Made by a program: the position numbers and the translations under genes
The notes under the pieces: model-generated
What the model saw: the letters and a program-made list of their open reading frames with translations, nothing else
Told to the model about the DNA's origin: nothing
The model's database searches: none
In this document: positions 16,900 through 25,753 of the stretch, one piece after another
Numbering within the stretch: the first letter of the stretch is position 1
How the letters are laid out: every line of letters starts with the position of its first letter
Source: Amycolatopsis pretoriensis
Lineage (GTDB): Bacteria; Actinomycetota; Actinomycetes; Mycobacteriales; Pseudonocardiaceae
NCBI RefSeq assembly: GCF_900107925.1
Contig: NZ_FNUJ01000007.1
Coordinates: forward strand, 558,001-622,000
Reading direction: 5' to 3'
DNA length: 64,000 bases

Positions 16900-17205
16900 T
16901 TACGCCGCGAGCCACGCGAGGGCGTGCACGACGATGTCCCATGCGGCCACGATCACGCCGAGCACGATGAGCACGACGATGAGGGCCGACACCCAGTAGC
17001 GCAGCCCGCCGAGCCGGTTGCTGGAGTCGGCGAAGTCGGCCACGCCGTCCAGCGCGGCCTCGATGGTGAAGTTGGGGCCGGAGCGTTCCATCCGGTCGAG
17101 GTGCTCGGCGAACGCGAGCGCCTCCGGGTCGTACGGGTCCAGGCCGACCAGGTCCTCGTGGAAGCGAGGATTCTGGCCCGGCAGCGCAGCTCCGTCGTCG
17201 GCCAT
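16900..17205 (-). CDS. Small single-pass membrane protein, unknown function
   Basis: A 101-residue protein starting MADDGAALPGQNPRFHEDLV. The first 65 residues are acidic and soluble, followed by one strong membrane helix, YWVSALIVVLIVLGVIVAAW, and a short hydrophobic C-terminal tail. There is no signal peptide, so an N-in topology is likely. I do not recognise the family. It lies between the Ser/Thr kinase gene (68 bp upstream) and msrB (20 bp downstream) on the same strand and may share transcription with them. Confidence 0.65.
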   Translation of the reverse strand: MADDGAALPGQNPRFHEDLVGLDPYDPEALAFAEHLDRMERSGPNFTIEAALDGVADFADSSNRLGGLRYWVSALIVVLIVLGVIVAAWDIVVHALAWLAA

Positions 17206-17273
17206 ACCACCACGGTAGGCCATCGGTGCCCGCGAACCCACCAGCGGCGCGTTAAGTCTCAGTACCCGGCGGG

Positions 17274-18935
17274 CTACGTCTGGGGAAGCCGGGTCTCGCC
17301 GGCGATCATCAGCTGGCCGCCACCGGCGTCGAGGACACGGACCGTGTTCTGCACGGATCCGCCGCCCTTCAGGACGAGGTTGATCTGGATCACGACCGAG
17401 CCGTCCTGCTCGTTCGCCCGCTTGTAGGCGCTGGCGCCGCCGTAACTGCTGAGGGGGTGTTGCTCCCAGTACGACGCGAACTGGTCCTGGCTCCCGTACA
17501 CGGCCTGTGCGTCGGGGGTGAGCAGCGCCCACGCCGCCGCGGGATTGCCGACGCTCTTGTAGAAGTCGATGACCTTGTTGCCCGCCGGACCCCACTCGAC
17601 CTTCCCGTTCGAGGCCACGTTGGCCGTCGAGGGCGCCGAGGTGGACGGCGACTTCGGCGTGGTTTCGACGGTCACCGGCGCCTTGGGGGTCGTCGGGCCC
17701 GCCTGGTTGTTCCCGCCCCCGCCGCCGCTCGAGTTCAGCACGAGGAAGACGATCACCGCGACCACGACGACCGCGGCGCCGCCCCCGGCGAGCAGCGCGT
17801 ACTTGCGCTTGTTGTCCGCCTTCGGCGGGTTCGACGAGTACTGGGGCGCCCTGGCCGTCGGCGCGGCCGCGGGCATCGGTCTGGGCGGCGTGTTCGGCGG
17901 TGCGGCCGGCGACCGCATCGGCATGAACGCCGCGGTCGGGCGCGGCGGGTTCGACGCCGCCTTGTTCGCCGGCATCGGCGTGCCGACCGGCGGCGACGAC
18001 GGCGCCTTCTGGTCGGTGCGCTGCCAGGGCGGGCGCTCCCCGCCGTCGGCGGGCGCGGCGGGCTTGCGGCCCGCGCCGCCCGAGAGCAGCGGCGGCGACG
18101 CCGACATGCCGCCCGGCTCGGTGCGGGCCAGCGCGGCCAGCCGCTCACGCGCCTCGGCCATGCTGGGCCGCTCGCCCGGCTCGCTGCGCAGCAGGCTCAT
18201 CAGCAGCGCGGTGGCCGCGCCCGCCTGCACCGGCGGGTTGATCTGGCCGTTCGCCGCCGCGTAGAGCAGCGCGAGCTGGTTGGTCGTGTTGCCGTACGGC
18301 GTGGTGCCCTCGATCGCCTGGTAGAGGGTCGCGCCGAGGGCGAAGACGTCGGAGCTGGGCACCGGGTCGGCGCCGCGGGCCAGCTCGGGCGCGAGGTAGG
18401 CGGGGGTGCCGCCGATCAGTCCGGTGGCGGTGAGCGTCATGTCGCCGGCGGCGCGCGAGATGCCGAAGTCGGTGATCTTCGCGGTGCCGGTCTCGTCGAT
18501 GAGGATGTTGCCGGGCTTGACGTCGCGGTGGACGATCCCGGCGCGGTGGGCGGCCACCAGCGCGGACGCGACCTGCTCGCCGAGCCGGGCGACCCGGCCG
18601 AGCGGGAGCGTGCCCTCCTCGGACAGGATCGTCGAGAGGCTGGGCCCGTCGAGGTACTCCATCACCAGGCACGGGTCGCCGTTGTGCTCGGCGATGTCGA
18701 ACACGACGATCGCGTTCGGGTGCTGGAACCGGGCGGCGTTCTTCGCCTCGCGCATCGCGCGCTGGCGCATGTTGTCGCGTTCGGTCTCGGAGACGCCCGG
18801 CTGCGGGAGGATCTGCTTGATCGCGACGGTGCGCTCGAGGCGCACGTCGGTCGCGCGCCACACGACTCCCATGGCACCGCTACCAATGTGCTCGACGAGG
18901 CGGTAGTGCCCCGCGATCAGCTGACCGGTGTCGAT
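17274..18935 (-). CDS. Ser/Thr protein kinase, transmembrane, apparent ATC start
   Basis: A PknB-type kinase of about 553 residues. The glycine loop IGSGAMGVVW, Lys in VAIKQIL, HRDVKPGNILI, DFGISR and GTPAYLAPE are all present. A Pro/Ala-rich linker (about 280-350) leads to a membrane helix near 360-380 and an extracellular domain of ~150 residues. The first ATG (18872) lies inside the glycine loop and cannot be the start. Upstream there is no ATG, GTG or TTG before an in-frame TGA. The best candidate is ATC at 18935, eight bases after a perfect AGGAG, giving IDTGQLIAGHYRLVEHIGSG. This is a non-canonical start or a point mutation of one. Confidence 0.85.
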   Translation of the reverse strand: MDTGQLIAGHYRLVEHIGSGAMGVVWRATDVRLERTVAIKQILPQPGVSETERDNMRQRAMREAKNAARFQHPNAIVVFDIAEHNGDPCLVMEYLDGPSLSTILSEEGTLPLGRVARLGEQVASALVAAHRAGIVHRDVKPGNILIDETGTAKITDFGISRAAGDMTLTATGLIGGTPAYLAPELARGADPVPSSDVFALGATLYQAIEGTTPYGNTTNQLALLYAAANGQINPPVQAGAATALLMSLLRSEPGERPSMAEARERLAALARTEPGGMSASPPLLSGGAGRKPAAPADGGERPPWQRTDQKAPSSPPVGTPMPANKAASNPPRPTAAFMPMRSPAAPPNTPPRPMPAAAPTARAPQYSSNPPKADNKRKYALLAGGGAAVVVVAVIVFLVLNSSGGGGGNNQAGPTTPKAPVTVETTPKSPSTSAPSTANVASNGKVEWGPAGNKVIDFYKSVGNPAAAWALLTPDAQAVYGSQDQFASYWEQHPLSSYGGASAYKRANEQDGSVVIQINLVLKGGGSVQNTVRVLDAGGGQLMIAGETRLPQT

Positions 18936-18986
18936 GGCGGCTGCTCCTGACGAAATTCCCGGTGATGGTGGCCCTGCTCAGCGCGT

Positions 18987-19700
18987 TTACGCTTCGCGCA
19001 CCCGATCGAGTGTAGCGGTCGGCCCTGTGCTGTTCGCGTCAGCCAGCAGGTCCGGCGGGCCCGGTTCGGCCGGTGCCCGCTTCTTGAACACCTTGACCAG
19101 CCCGATCGCCCCGGCCAGCGCGAACACGCCGTAGCAGGCGAGCAGCGCCGGCGGCGTGTCGCCGGTGAGGGCGTCGCCGAGGACGACCACGGCGACGGTG
19201 CCGGGCACGCTGCCGAGGAGAGTACCGGCCAGGTAGGGGAGGAGCCGCACCGAGGACACCCCGCAGAGGTAGCTGAAGGGGGCGAACGGCACGACCGGGA
19301 TCAGCCGCAGCGACGTGATCGCGAGGACGCCGCCGCCGGAGAGCCGGTCGTTGACGGTCCGCACGGCCGACCGGTGCAGGTGGCGGGTGACCAGGTCCCG
19401 GCCGAGCAGCCGGGCCAGCCCGAAGGAGAGCCCGGCCGCGACGGTGGTGGCGACGAGGCCGATCGCGATCCCGGCGGCGGTGCCGACCAGCAGCCCGGCG
19501 GCCAGGTTGAAGACGGTCCGCGGGATCGGCGCGACGGTGAGCACCGAGTAGGCGGCGAAGAGCACGAGCGGGGTGGCGGGCCCGGTCGCGGCGGCCCAGG
19601 CACGGAGCTGGGCAGGGCCGGGGATCGGCAGCACCACCGCGGCGGCCACGAAGAGGGCGACGACGGCGAGAGCGACGATCAATTTGGTGCGGCCGGACAC
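18987..19700 (-). CDS. TVP38/TMEM64 (SNARE-associated, DedA-like) membrane protein
   Basis: A 237-residue integral membrane protein. Family features are the PIPRTVFNLAAGLLVGTAAG re-entrant region near residue 60 and SLRLIPVVPFAPFSYLCG near 128, plus several flanking hydrophobic helices. TVP38/DedA proteins are linked to lipid carrier or phospholipid translocation and membrane homeostasis. GTG at 19700 is chosen because GGAGC lies just upstream; the open frame continues further but runs through the palindrome repeats at 19720-19773, which makes an upstream start unlikely. The kinase gene follows 51 bp downstream on the same strand. Confidence 0.85.
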   Translation of the reverse strand: MSGRTKLIVALAVVALFVAAAVVLPIPGPAQLRAWAAATGPATPLVLFAAYSVLTVAPIPRTVFNLAAGLLVGTAAGIAIGLVATTVAAGLSFGLARLLGRDLVTRHLHRSAVRTVNDRLSGGGVLAITSLRLIPVVPFAPFSYLCGVSSVRLLPYLAGTLLGSVPGTVAVVVLGDALTGDTPPALLACYGVFALAGAIGLVKVFKKRAPAEPGPPDLLADANSTGPTATLDRVREA

Positions 19701-19719
19701 CCGCTCCAGCCTACAGACG

Positions 19720-19773
19720 GCACTTTCACGTGAAAGTGCCCACCTGGGGGCGGAGCTTTCACGTGAAAGCTCC
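19720..19773. repeat. Two perfect palindromes with TTTCACGTGAAA core, 33-bp spacing
   Basis: Palindrome 1 is the 20-mer GCACTTTCACGTGAAAGTGC at 19720-19739; palindrome 2 is a perfect 22-bp palindrome at 19752-19773 with the same core flanked by GGAGC/GCTCC. Their centres are 33 bp apart. They lie between the divergent TVP38 and polymerase genes, so they may be operators, or members of the palindrome arrays described under findings. Confidence 0.95.
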
Positions 19774-19821
19774 GGCACGTTCGCGGGCGCTCCGGTGCGC
19801 GATCACCGCTAGCGTGGCCGC

Positions 19822-20841
19822 ATGCCCAAGCACGGTGACCCGGTCGAGTACGAGGTGGGCGGGCGCACCGTCCGCGTCTCGAGCCCGGACAAGGTGTACT
19901 TCCCCCAGCGCGGCATCACCAAGCGCCAGGTCGTCGAGCACTACATCACGGTCGGCGCGCCGCTGCTGCGCGCGATCGGTGAGCGGCCGACGACGCTGAA
20001 GCGGTACGTCGACGGCGTCGAGGGCGAGTGGTTCTACGCCAAGCGCGTCCCCAAGGGCGCCCCCGAGTGGCTGGAGACCGCCGAGATCACCTTCCCCTCG
20101 GGGCGCAAGGCCGCCGAGGTGTGCCCGACCGAGCCTGCGGTGTTCGCGTGGGCGGCCAACCTGGGGACGTTCGACTTCCACCCGTGGCCGGTCCGCCGTC
20201 CCGAGGTCGACCACCCGGACGAGCTGCGCATCGACGTCGACCCGCCGGACCGGGCCGGCTTCGCGGACGCGGTCGAGGTGGCGCTGGTGGTCCGCGAGGT
20301 GCTGGCGGACGCGGGCCTGACGAGCTACCCGAAGACGTCCGGCGGCCGCGGGGTCCACGTGCTGGTCCGGATCCGCCCCGAGTGGGACTTCGTCCAGGTC
20401 CGCCACGCGGTGATCGCGCTGGGCCGCGAGGTGTCCCGGCGCATCCCGGAGAAGGCGACGATCGCGTGGTGGAAGGAGGAGCGCGGGGGGCGCGTGTTCC
20501 TGGACTACAACCAGGCGGCGCGCGACCGCACGGTGGCGTCGAGCTGGTCGGTCCGCGGCACCCCGCGGGCGACGGTGTCGACGCCGCTGACGTGGGACCT
20601 GCTGCCCGAGGTCGACGCGGACGACTTCGACGTGCTGACGATCCCGGCGTTCCTCCAGGCCCACGGCGACCTGCACGCGGGGATGGACGCCGAGGCGTTC
20701 GGCCTGGAGACGGCGCTGGAGTGGTACGAGCGGGACCTGGCCGACCACGGGCTGGGGGACATGCCGTACCCGCCGGACTACCCGAAGATGCCGGGGGAGC
20801 CGAAGCGGGTCCAGCCGAGCAAGGCGCGGCCGGAGGCCTGA
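19822..20841 (+). CDS. LigD-type polymerase/primase domain protein (PolDom, Prim-PolC-like)
   Basis: A 339-residue stand-alone archaeo-eukaryotic primase-type polymerase related to the polymerase domain of LigD. The start region SPDKVYFPQRGITKRQVVEHY is typical, and the catalytic metal site is LRIDVDPPD near residue 135. SSGGRGVHVL-like sequence (TSGGRGVHVLVRI) follows near 173 and RDRTVASSWSVRGTPRATVS near 235. Such proteins fill gaps or add ribonucleotides in non-homologous end joining or base excision repair. No ligase or nuclease domain is fused. A LigC-type ligase is encoded 10 kb away (30785-31864), a natural partner. Confidence 0.92.
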   Translation: MPKHGDPVEYEVGGRTVRVSSPDKVYFPQRGITKRQVVEHYITVGAPLLRAIGERPTTLKRYVDGVEGEWFYAKRVPKGAPEWLETAEITFPSGRKAAEVCPTEPAVFAWAANLGTFDFHPWPVRRPEVDHPDELRIDVDPPDRAGFADAVEVALVVREVLADAGLTSYPKTSGGRGVHVLVRIRPEWDFVQVRHAVIALGREVSRRIPEKATIAWWKEERGGRVFLDYNQAARDRTVASSWSVRGTPRATVSTPLTWDLLPEVDADDFDVLTIPAFLQAHGDLHAGMDAEAFGLETALEWYERDLADHGLGDMPYPPDYPKMPGEPKRVQPSKARPEA

Positions 20842-20845
20842 AGCG

Positions 20846-21460
20846 TCACGGCTTGCGGCAGCTCACCGAGGTGACGGTCGCCTTGGGCACGACCTTGGTG
20901 TTCTTGGTGCTCATCACCGTGCGGTCGACGCGGTAGGACGTGCCGCCCTGCGCGTAGGCGGTCTCGATCAGCTCGCCGGAGCTGTCGCCCGAGATGCTGT
21001 AGGTGAGGTCGCACTCCCAGAGCAGGGTGCTCGCGCCGAGGGCGTTCAGCTTCGGCTCGACGACGACGTTGCACCCGGCCGAGCCGAAGCACTGCTTGGA
21101 AACGACCGCCAGGTCGACGGAGTAGTCCTTCGCCGTGGGTTCGGGCAGGGCGGGCTCGGTGGTGGTCGGTGCGGCGAGGGCCGGGATCGAGGGGCTGGTC
21201 GTGGCGGGCGCGGCGGCGTCGCGGGGCCGGACGGCGCCGTCGGCGGACACCCAGCTCCCGCCGGGGCCGACGCACGGGACCTCCTGGGACTTGTCCAGGC
21301 ACGGGCTCGAAGACGCCTTGCCCACCGCGATCGCCAGCACGATGCCCGCCGCGAGCGCGGGGACCACGAGCGCGGCGCCGACCACCCACGGCCACTTCCG
21401 GCGCTTCGGCGGCTCGGGGACCGGCGGGAGGTGCGGCACCGGCGGAACGGGAACGGTCAT
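20846..21460 (-). CDS. Membrane-anchored extracytoplasmic protein, unknown function
   Basis: A 204-residue protein. It has a Pro-rich cytoplasmic N-terminus (VPPVPHLPPVPEPPKRRKW), one membrane helix near residues 23-45 and a Thr/Pro/Ala-rich linker. The C-terminal extracytoplasmic domain contains five or more Cys in pairs such as SKQCFGSAGCN and SCRKP, suggesting disulfides. The layout (short Pro-rich tail, helix, linker, small Cys domain) is common among actinobacterial DUF4333/MmpS-like cell-surface proteins, but I do not recognise the exact family. It converges with the polymerase gene, ending four bases from it. Confidence 0.7.
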   Translation of the reverse strand: MTVPVPPVPHLPPVPEPPKRRKWPWVVGAALVVPALAAGIVLAIAVGKASSSPCLDKSQEVPCVGPGGSWVSADGAVRPRDAAAPATTSPSIPALAAPTTTEPALPEPTAKDYSVDLAVVSKQCFGSAGCNVVVEPKLNALGASTLLWECDLTYSISGDSSGELIETAYAQGGTSYRVDRTVMSTKNTKVVPKATVTSVSCRKP

Positions 21461-21787
21461 GGCTGCCTCCGGGGGTCTTGTGCCCGGGACAGACGCCGCG
21501 GCCGGGTTCGCTGTTACTCACCGGCGCCGGGATTCCCTCGATCGGGACCGCGTGTAATCACGGCCACATCCGTGCCGCGCGCCACTTCCGGAAGCGGGAA
21601 AGCAATCGGAACGTCGCCGCGGAAAACGCGGAGTGATCATCCCGCTGCCCGCTGTCGCCTTTCGGGTCACAAATCCCGCACGGCCGTCTGTGTGGTCTCG
21701 ACCACCGCCTCGAACGGCGTAACGTGCGGTCCCGAATCGACGACTCCTCGACGACATGTCCTGGGGCGAGTTCGAGGGAGGCCCTTC
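21461..21787. other. Divergent intergenic region
   Basis: 327 bp between the start of the minus-strand membrane protein and the GTG of the DUF6221 gene. It should hold the promoters of both. I see no strong inverted repeat or recognisable RNA in it. Confidence 0.5.
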
Positions 21788-22180
21788 GTGGACGACCTGA
21801 TCGCATTCCTCGCCGCGCGCGTCGGCGCGCGGCAGGCGTTGATCATGCAGGCCGTCAACAAGGCGAAGGCCGGCGAGGCGATGAACCGCGGCGAGACCAA
21901 GGTCGCCGTGGAGCAGAAGATCCGCGGGCTGACCGACCTCGAGCTCGACGTCGTCAACCAGATGATCAACGAGATCGAAGCCACGCGGCGGATCCTGCTC
22001 GCCCACCGGACCACGGTGTCGGAGAAGGTGCCCGGTTTTCCGCTCTACGGCAGCGAATACTGGTGTGAGACCTGCCACGTCCCCGCCGACGAGGCCGGCT
22101 CCAACTGGTGCCTCACCCTGCGCCTGCTGGCCCTGCCCTACGGCGACCACCCGGAGTACAGCGAGCGCTGGCGGCCCTGA
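21788..22180 (+). CDS. DUF6221 family protein
   Basis: A 130-residue protein of a family common in actinomycetes and some of their phages. The first half is helical (VDDLIAFLAARVGARQALIM and following). The second half ends with CETCHVPADEAGSNWCLTLR and the hallmark LLALPYGDHPEYSERWRP. The CxxC pair plus a third Cys suggests metal binding. GTG at 21788 is chosen because GGGAGG precedes it by six bases; the longer open frame upstream has no comparable signal. The function is unknown. It is 36 bp upstream of the LLM oxidoreductase gene on the same strand. Confidence 0.85.
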   Translation: MDDLIAFLAARVGARQALIMQAVNKAKAGEAMNRGETKVAVEQKIRGLTDLELDVVNQMINEIEATRRILLAHRTTVSEKVPGFPLYGSEYWCETCHVPADEAGSNWCLTLRLLALPYGDHPEYSERWRP

Positions 22181-22216
22181 CGGGAATCCCGCCGCGCGCC
22201 GGGCGTTGCACCCGGC

Positions 22217-23194
22217 GTGAAGCTTTCCGTGCTCGATCGCTCGCCCGTGCGGCGGGACGGCGGGATCGCGCGAGCGCTGCGGGACACCGTCGCCTTCGCC
22301 GCCGACGTCGAACGGCTGGGCTACCACCGGTTCTGGGTCTCCGAACACCACGGCGTGCCCGGGGTCGCCGGGTCCGCGCCGACCGTCCTGGCCGCCGCCG
22401 TCGCGGGTGCCACCAGCCGGATCCGGGTCGGCACCGGCGGCGTCATGCTGCCGAACCACCGGCCGCTGGTCGTCGCCGAGCAGTTCGGGGTGCTCGAAGC
22501 GCTGTTCCCCGGGCGGATCGACATGGGTCTCGGCCGTTCGGTCGGCTTCACCGCCGGCGTCCGGGAGGCACTCGGCCACGGCAAGGAAGCCGCCGGCCAC
22601 TTCGGTGCGCAGGTGCGCGAGCTGCTCGGCTTCTTCGCGGGCGAGCACCCCGGCGTCCACGCCTACCCGGCCGAGGGACTGCGCGTGCCGCCGTTCCTGC
22701 TGGCCACCGGTTCCGGCGCGGACCTCGCCGCCGAACTCGGGCTGCCGCTGGTGATCGCGCCCGTCCGCGGCGAACGCGCGCTCGCCGAGGCCGTGACGCG
22801 CTACCGGGACGGCTTCCGGCCGTCCGCGTGGGCGAGCGAGCCGTACGTCGTGGTGTCGTCGGCGATCGCGGTCGCGGACTCGGCCGCCGACGCGCGGCGC
22901 CTGCTCGTGTCGGAGGCCTGGGCGACGGTGTATTCGCGCTCCCACGGCGTCTTCCCGCCGCTGTCGCCGCCCTCGGAAGTCCTGGCGCTGCCGATGACCG
23001 ACCGCGAGCGCAAGCGTCTCGAGGAGACCCTCGACAGCCAGATTTCCGGCACCGCGGCCGAAGTCGAGGACCGCCTCGGCGCATTGATCGACGCCGCGGG
23101 CGCCGACGAGGTTTTGGTGACGACAGCCGCGTACGACCAATCCGCGCGGCTCGATTCCCTCGCCCGGCTGGCCGCTCTTCCCGTTCTTGTGTGA
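22217..23194 (+). CDS. LLM-class flavin-dependent oxidoreductase
   Basis: A 325-residue luciferase-like monooxygenase family enzyme of the MsnO8-like subgroup: LSVLDRSPVRRDG at the N-terminus, YHRFWVSEHHGVPGVAGSAP near 36-55, IRVGTGGVMLPNHRPLVVAEQ near 68-88 and GRIDMGLGRSVGF near 100. The C-terminus has ISGTAAEVEDRLGALIDAAG, the usual targeting of the cofactor loop. The substrate is unknown and the cofactor is probably FMN. GTG at 22217 is used; GCACCCGGC upstream gives no strong ribosome site. A second LLM gene at 45202 is unrelated in context. Confidence 0.88.
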   Translation: MKLSVLDRSPVRRDGGIARALRDTVAFAADVERLGYHRFWVSEHHGVPGVAGSAPTVLAAAVAGATSRIRVGTGGVMLPNHRPLVVAEQFGVLEALFPGRIDMGLGRSVGFTAGVREALGHGKEAAGHFGAQVRELLGFFAGEHPGVHAYPAEGLRVPPFLLATGSGADLAAELGLPLVIAPVRGERALAEAVTRYRDGFRPSAWASEPYVVVSSAIAVADSAADARRLLVSEAWATVYSRSHGVFPPLSPPSEVLALPMTDRERKRLEETLDSQISGTAAEVEDRLGALIDAAGADEVLVTTAAYDQSARLDSLARLAALPVLV

Positions 23195-23399
23195 GCCGAT
23201 TTCCCGGTAGCCGGATATCGCGTCGGAGAATTACCGCTGGTGCGATTCCGGGCTCCGGCGATACCGTTTCCGGGTGACTGCCGGGTCGGCCTCGAGCCGT
23301 TTGTCGCCGCCCACAGCGATTGCGGGGTGCTCGACGGCGTCGTGCTCGTGACCGACCGCGTGCCCGAGCAGGCAGCCGGGTGACCCAGGGCGCCCTGCC

Positions 23400-24056
23400 T
23401 CACCCGAGCACGAACGGCAGCCGCGCGGCCAGGTCACCCAGCGCGGCCGTCTCTGCCCCGGTCGGTGTACGGCGGCCCGTCGCCACCAGCAGCACGTCCG
23501 TGTCCGAGAACGACGCCGGGAAGACCGCTCCGGTGATCTTCTCCAGCATCTCCCGCGTGCGCGCCAGTCCCTCGGCGGGTGGGCCCGCGACGGTCGGCAC
23601 GTGGGCGATCAGGTCCAGGTGGTGCAACGTCCACTCCAGGACGTAGACCAGGAGGAAGTCGTCCACGGTGAGGACCATGTCCTGCGTGCTCACCCGCATC
23701 CGGAGATCCGCCAGCTCCGCCGCGCGGCCGGCGGCCGAGCCGACGTCGTCGAGGTGGCCCCGCAGCAGGGCTGGGTCCTCGTACGCCGCGGCCAGGCGGA
23801 CGGTCACCGCGTCCTCCGGGGCTTCGCCGGTCGGGGGCTCGTCCGTCACCGTCCAGTACGTGATCGCATCGCGGGTCGGCTCTGTGTCCGCCGGGGTGAC
23901 CAGGGTGATCAGCACGTCCTGGGCGTTGATGATCAGGTGGCAGAGCAGGTCCCGCACCAGCCACCCCCGGCACCCCGACGGCTTCGCGAAGTCCGCTTCG
24001 GGCAGGGCCGTGATCGCGGCGTGCAGCGCCGCCCACGTACGTGTGAAGAGGTGCAC
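23400..24056 (-). CDS. Maleylpyruvate isomerase-like (DinB/MDMPI N-terminal) protein
   Basis: A 218-residue protein with the four-helix metal-binding fold of the DinB/MDMPI superfamily: VHLFTRTWAALHAAI, SGCRGWLVRDLLCHLI near residue 27 (with the conserved His in CHL), and VLEWTLHHLDLIAHV near 143 with the His pair. Actinomycetes encode many such thiol-dependent (mycothiol) S-transferase-like proteins; the reaction of this one cannot be assigned. GTG at 24056 starts the best match to the fold. The convergent space on its 3' side (23195-23399) has no clear gene. Confidence 0.8.
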   Translation of the reverse strand: MHLFTRTWAALHAAITALPEADFAKPSGCRGWLVRDLLCHLIINAQDVLITLVTPADTEPTRDAITYWTVTDEPPTGEAPEDAVTVRLAAAYEDPALLRGHLDDVGSAAGRAAELADLRMRVSTQDMVLTVDDFLLVYVLEWTLHHLDLIAHVPTVAGPPAEGLARTREMLEKITGAVFPASFSDTDVLLVATGRRTPTGAETAALGDLAARLPFVLG

Positions 24057-24086
24057 CAGGCCAAGCTAACAGCGGGCGCCAGCGAT

Positions 24087-25658
24087 TTAGAGCCGCAGTT
24101 GCAGCTGAGTGAGGATGCGCTGGGCCGGGTCGGCGAAGTCCACTCCGGACACTTCGGCCGCCCGCCGGACGCGGTAGCGGACCGTGTTCGGGTGGATGTT
24201 GAGGACCCGGGCGGCCGCGCGGACGTCGCCGAACGCGTCCAGCCAGGCCAGGACCGCCGGGACCAGGATGCCGCCGTGCTCGGTGTCGTGCTCCACGAGC
24301 GCAACCAGCCGCGGGTCGCGGATGCGGGGCTGCGAACCCAGGTACGCCAGCACCTCCGACAGCAGCACCTCCGCGCGGACGTCGGCCAGCGAGGCGACGT
24401 CGGCGGCCCAGTGCCCGCGGGCCATCGCCGCCAGGACGCGGTCGGCGTCACCGCGGGACGCCGCCGCGTCGGACAGGCGCGGTACGACGCCGCCCAGCGC
24501 CGCCCGGACCGGGACGTCCAGGTGGCGGCGCGCGGTGCCGGTGATCTCGCGCGCCAGGGCCAGCACCGCCGCGTCCGAGTGCTCGGGCAGGTCCGGCAGC
24601 AGCGCGTAGACGCGGCCGCCGATCACGCTCACCAGCGCGCTGCGCCGGTAGGCCGCCGTGTGCACGGCGATCAGGTGCACCAGCTCGGCGCGCCGCAGTT
24701 GCCTGTTGCCCGAGCGCTCCAAGGAAAACGCGAGCACCTGGGCCGGTCGCGCGGGGTCCGCGCCGATGTCGTCCGCGACGGACTCCGCGTCGAGGCGCCC
24801 TTCCAGCAGGCTCGCGAGGAGGTCCTCCCGCAGCCGCAGTTCCGGGCTCGGCAGCGTGCGGGCGCGGATCAACTGCGGCGCCAGGGCTCGGCTGGCGCCG
24901 AGCAGGGCCGTCTCGGCGCGTTCGGTGAGCGGCTGCGCGCCCTCCTGGACCCAGATCGTGCCGAGCGGCTGCTTGCCCGCGTGGATGCCGGCCGCGATGC
25001 GGCGGCGGATGCCCAGCTCGGGCCGCTCGTCGATGCGGACGATCCCCTCACCGGCGCGAAGCCGCTGGTAGACGCCCCATTCGCGAAGCATCGCGAGGTA
25101 GCGTTCCGGGCCTTCGCGGCCGAGGATCGACAGCCGCCGCAGCTCGTCGACCTCGTCGCCCGCCCGCGAATACGCGAGGACGCGGTTCGCGGTGTCCTCG
25201 ATGCTGACCAGGCCGCCGGTGAGCGACGCGATGGTCTGGGCCAGGGCGAACAGGTCGCCGAGGACCTCGCCGCTGGCCGCTTCGCCGCCCGCGCGCGCCG
25301 CCTCGACGACGCCGCGGGCCAGCGACTCGACCTGTTCCCACCGCGCCTCGGCGCCGACCGTCAGCAGCGCGACCCCCGCGTCGGCGGCGACGTCGGCGCC
25401 GGTCGCGCCCTTGACCGCCACCGCGGCCGCCCCGCCGCGTCCGGCCGCGCGGATCGCCGGGGCCGCCGCCCGGCCGCGTGCGCCGATGACCAGCACCAGG
25501 TCGCCGGGGGAGGCTTCCAGAGGGTCTTCGGGGTCGAGGATCACGACGTCGGTGACCGGGACCCCCAGCCCGTGCGGCGCCACGACCACCTCGACCAGCG
25601 GCTCGCCGAGGGTCGCCAGCACGTGGCGCAGGGAGGTTATCCGATCGGCCAAGGTCAC
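24087..25658 (-). CDS. PucR-family transcriptional regulator of proline catabolism
   Basis: A 523-residue PucR-type activator. It has an N-terminal PucR-like domain (LDPEDPLEASPGDLVLVIGA near 41-60), a central GGDEF-like/CdaR region and the C-terminal helix-turn-helix DVRAAARVLNIHPNTVRYRVRRAAE near residue 480-505. It is divergent from pruA with 95 bp between the starts. In mycobacteria and streptomycetes PucR-like proteins next to pruA activate the proline utilisation genes in response to proline; by position this is that regulator. GTG at 25658 is used. Confidence 0.9.
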   Translation of the reverse strand: MTLADRITSLRHVLATLGEPLVEVVVAPHGLGVPVTDVVILDPEDPLEASPGDLVLVIGARGRAAAPAIRAAGRGGAAAVAVKGATGADVAADAGVALLTVGAEARWEQVESLARGVVEAARAGGEAASGEVLGDLFALAQTIASLTGGLVSIEDTANRVLAYSRAGDEVDELRRLSILGREGPERYLAMLREWGVYQRLRAGEGIVRIDERPELGIRRRIAAGIHAGKQPLGTIWVQEGAQPLTERAETALLGASRALAPQLIRARTLPSPELRLREDLLASLLEGRLDAESVADDIGADPARPAQVLAFSLERSGNRQLRRAELVHLIAVHTAAYRRSALVSVIGGRVYALLPDLPEHSDAAVLALAREITGTARRHLDVPVRAALGGVVPRLSDAAASRGDADRVLAAMARGHWAADVASLADVRAEVLLSEVLAYLGSQPRIRDPRLVALVEHDTEHGGILVPAVLAWLDAFGDVRAAARVLNIHPNTVRYRVRRAAEVSGVDFADPAQRILTQLQLRL

Positions 25659-25753
25659 CCCATCGATTTTAGCCGTTGGAACAAGCCGCTACGACGTGTC
25701 CGGAGTTACCGTTCGGGGCATCAAGGACGTAGAGGAAAGGCAGAGGAGCCGCC

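Noticed and set aside
23240..23383. 47-residue plus-strand ORF starting VRFRAPAIPFPGD
   Set aside because: Some GC-rich third positions in its second half, but no ribosome site and no recognisable family; possibly a relic of an older gene.
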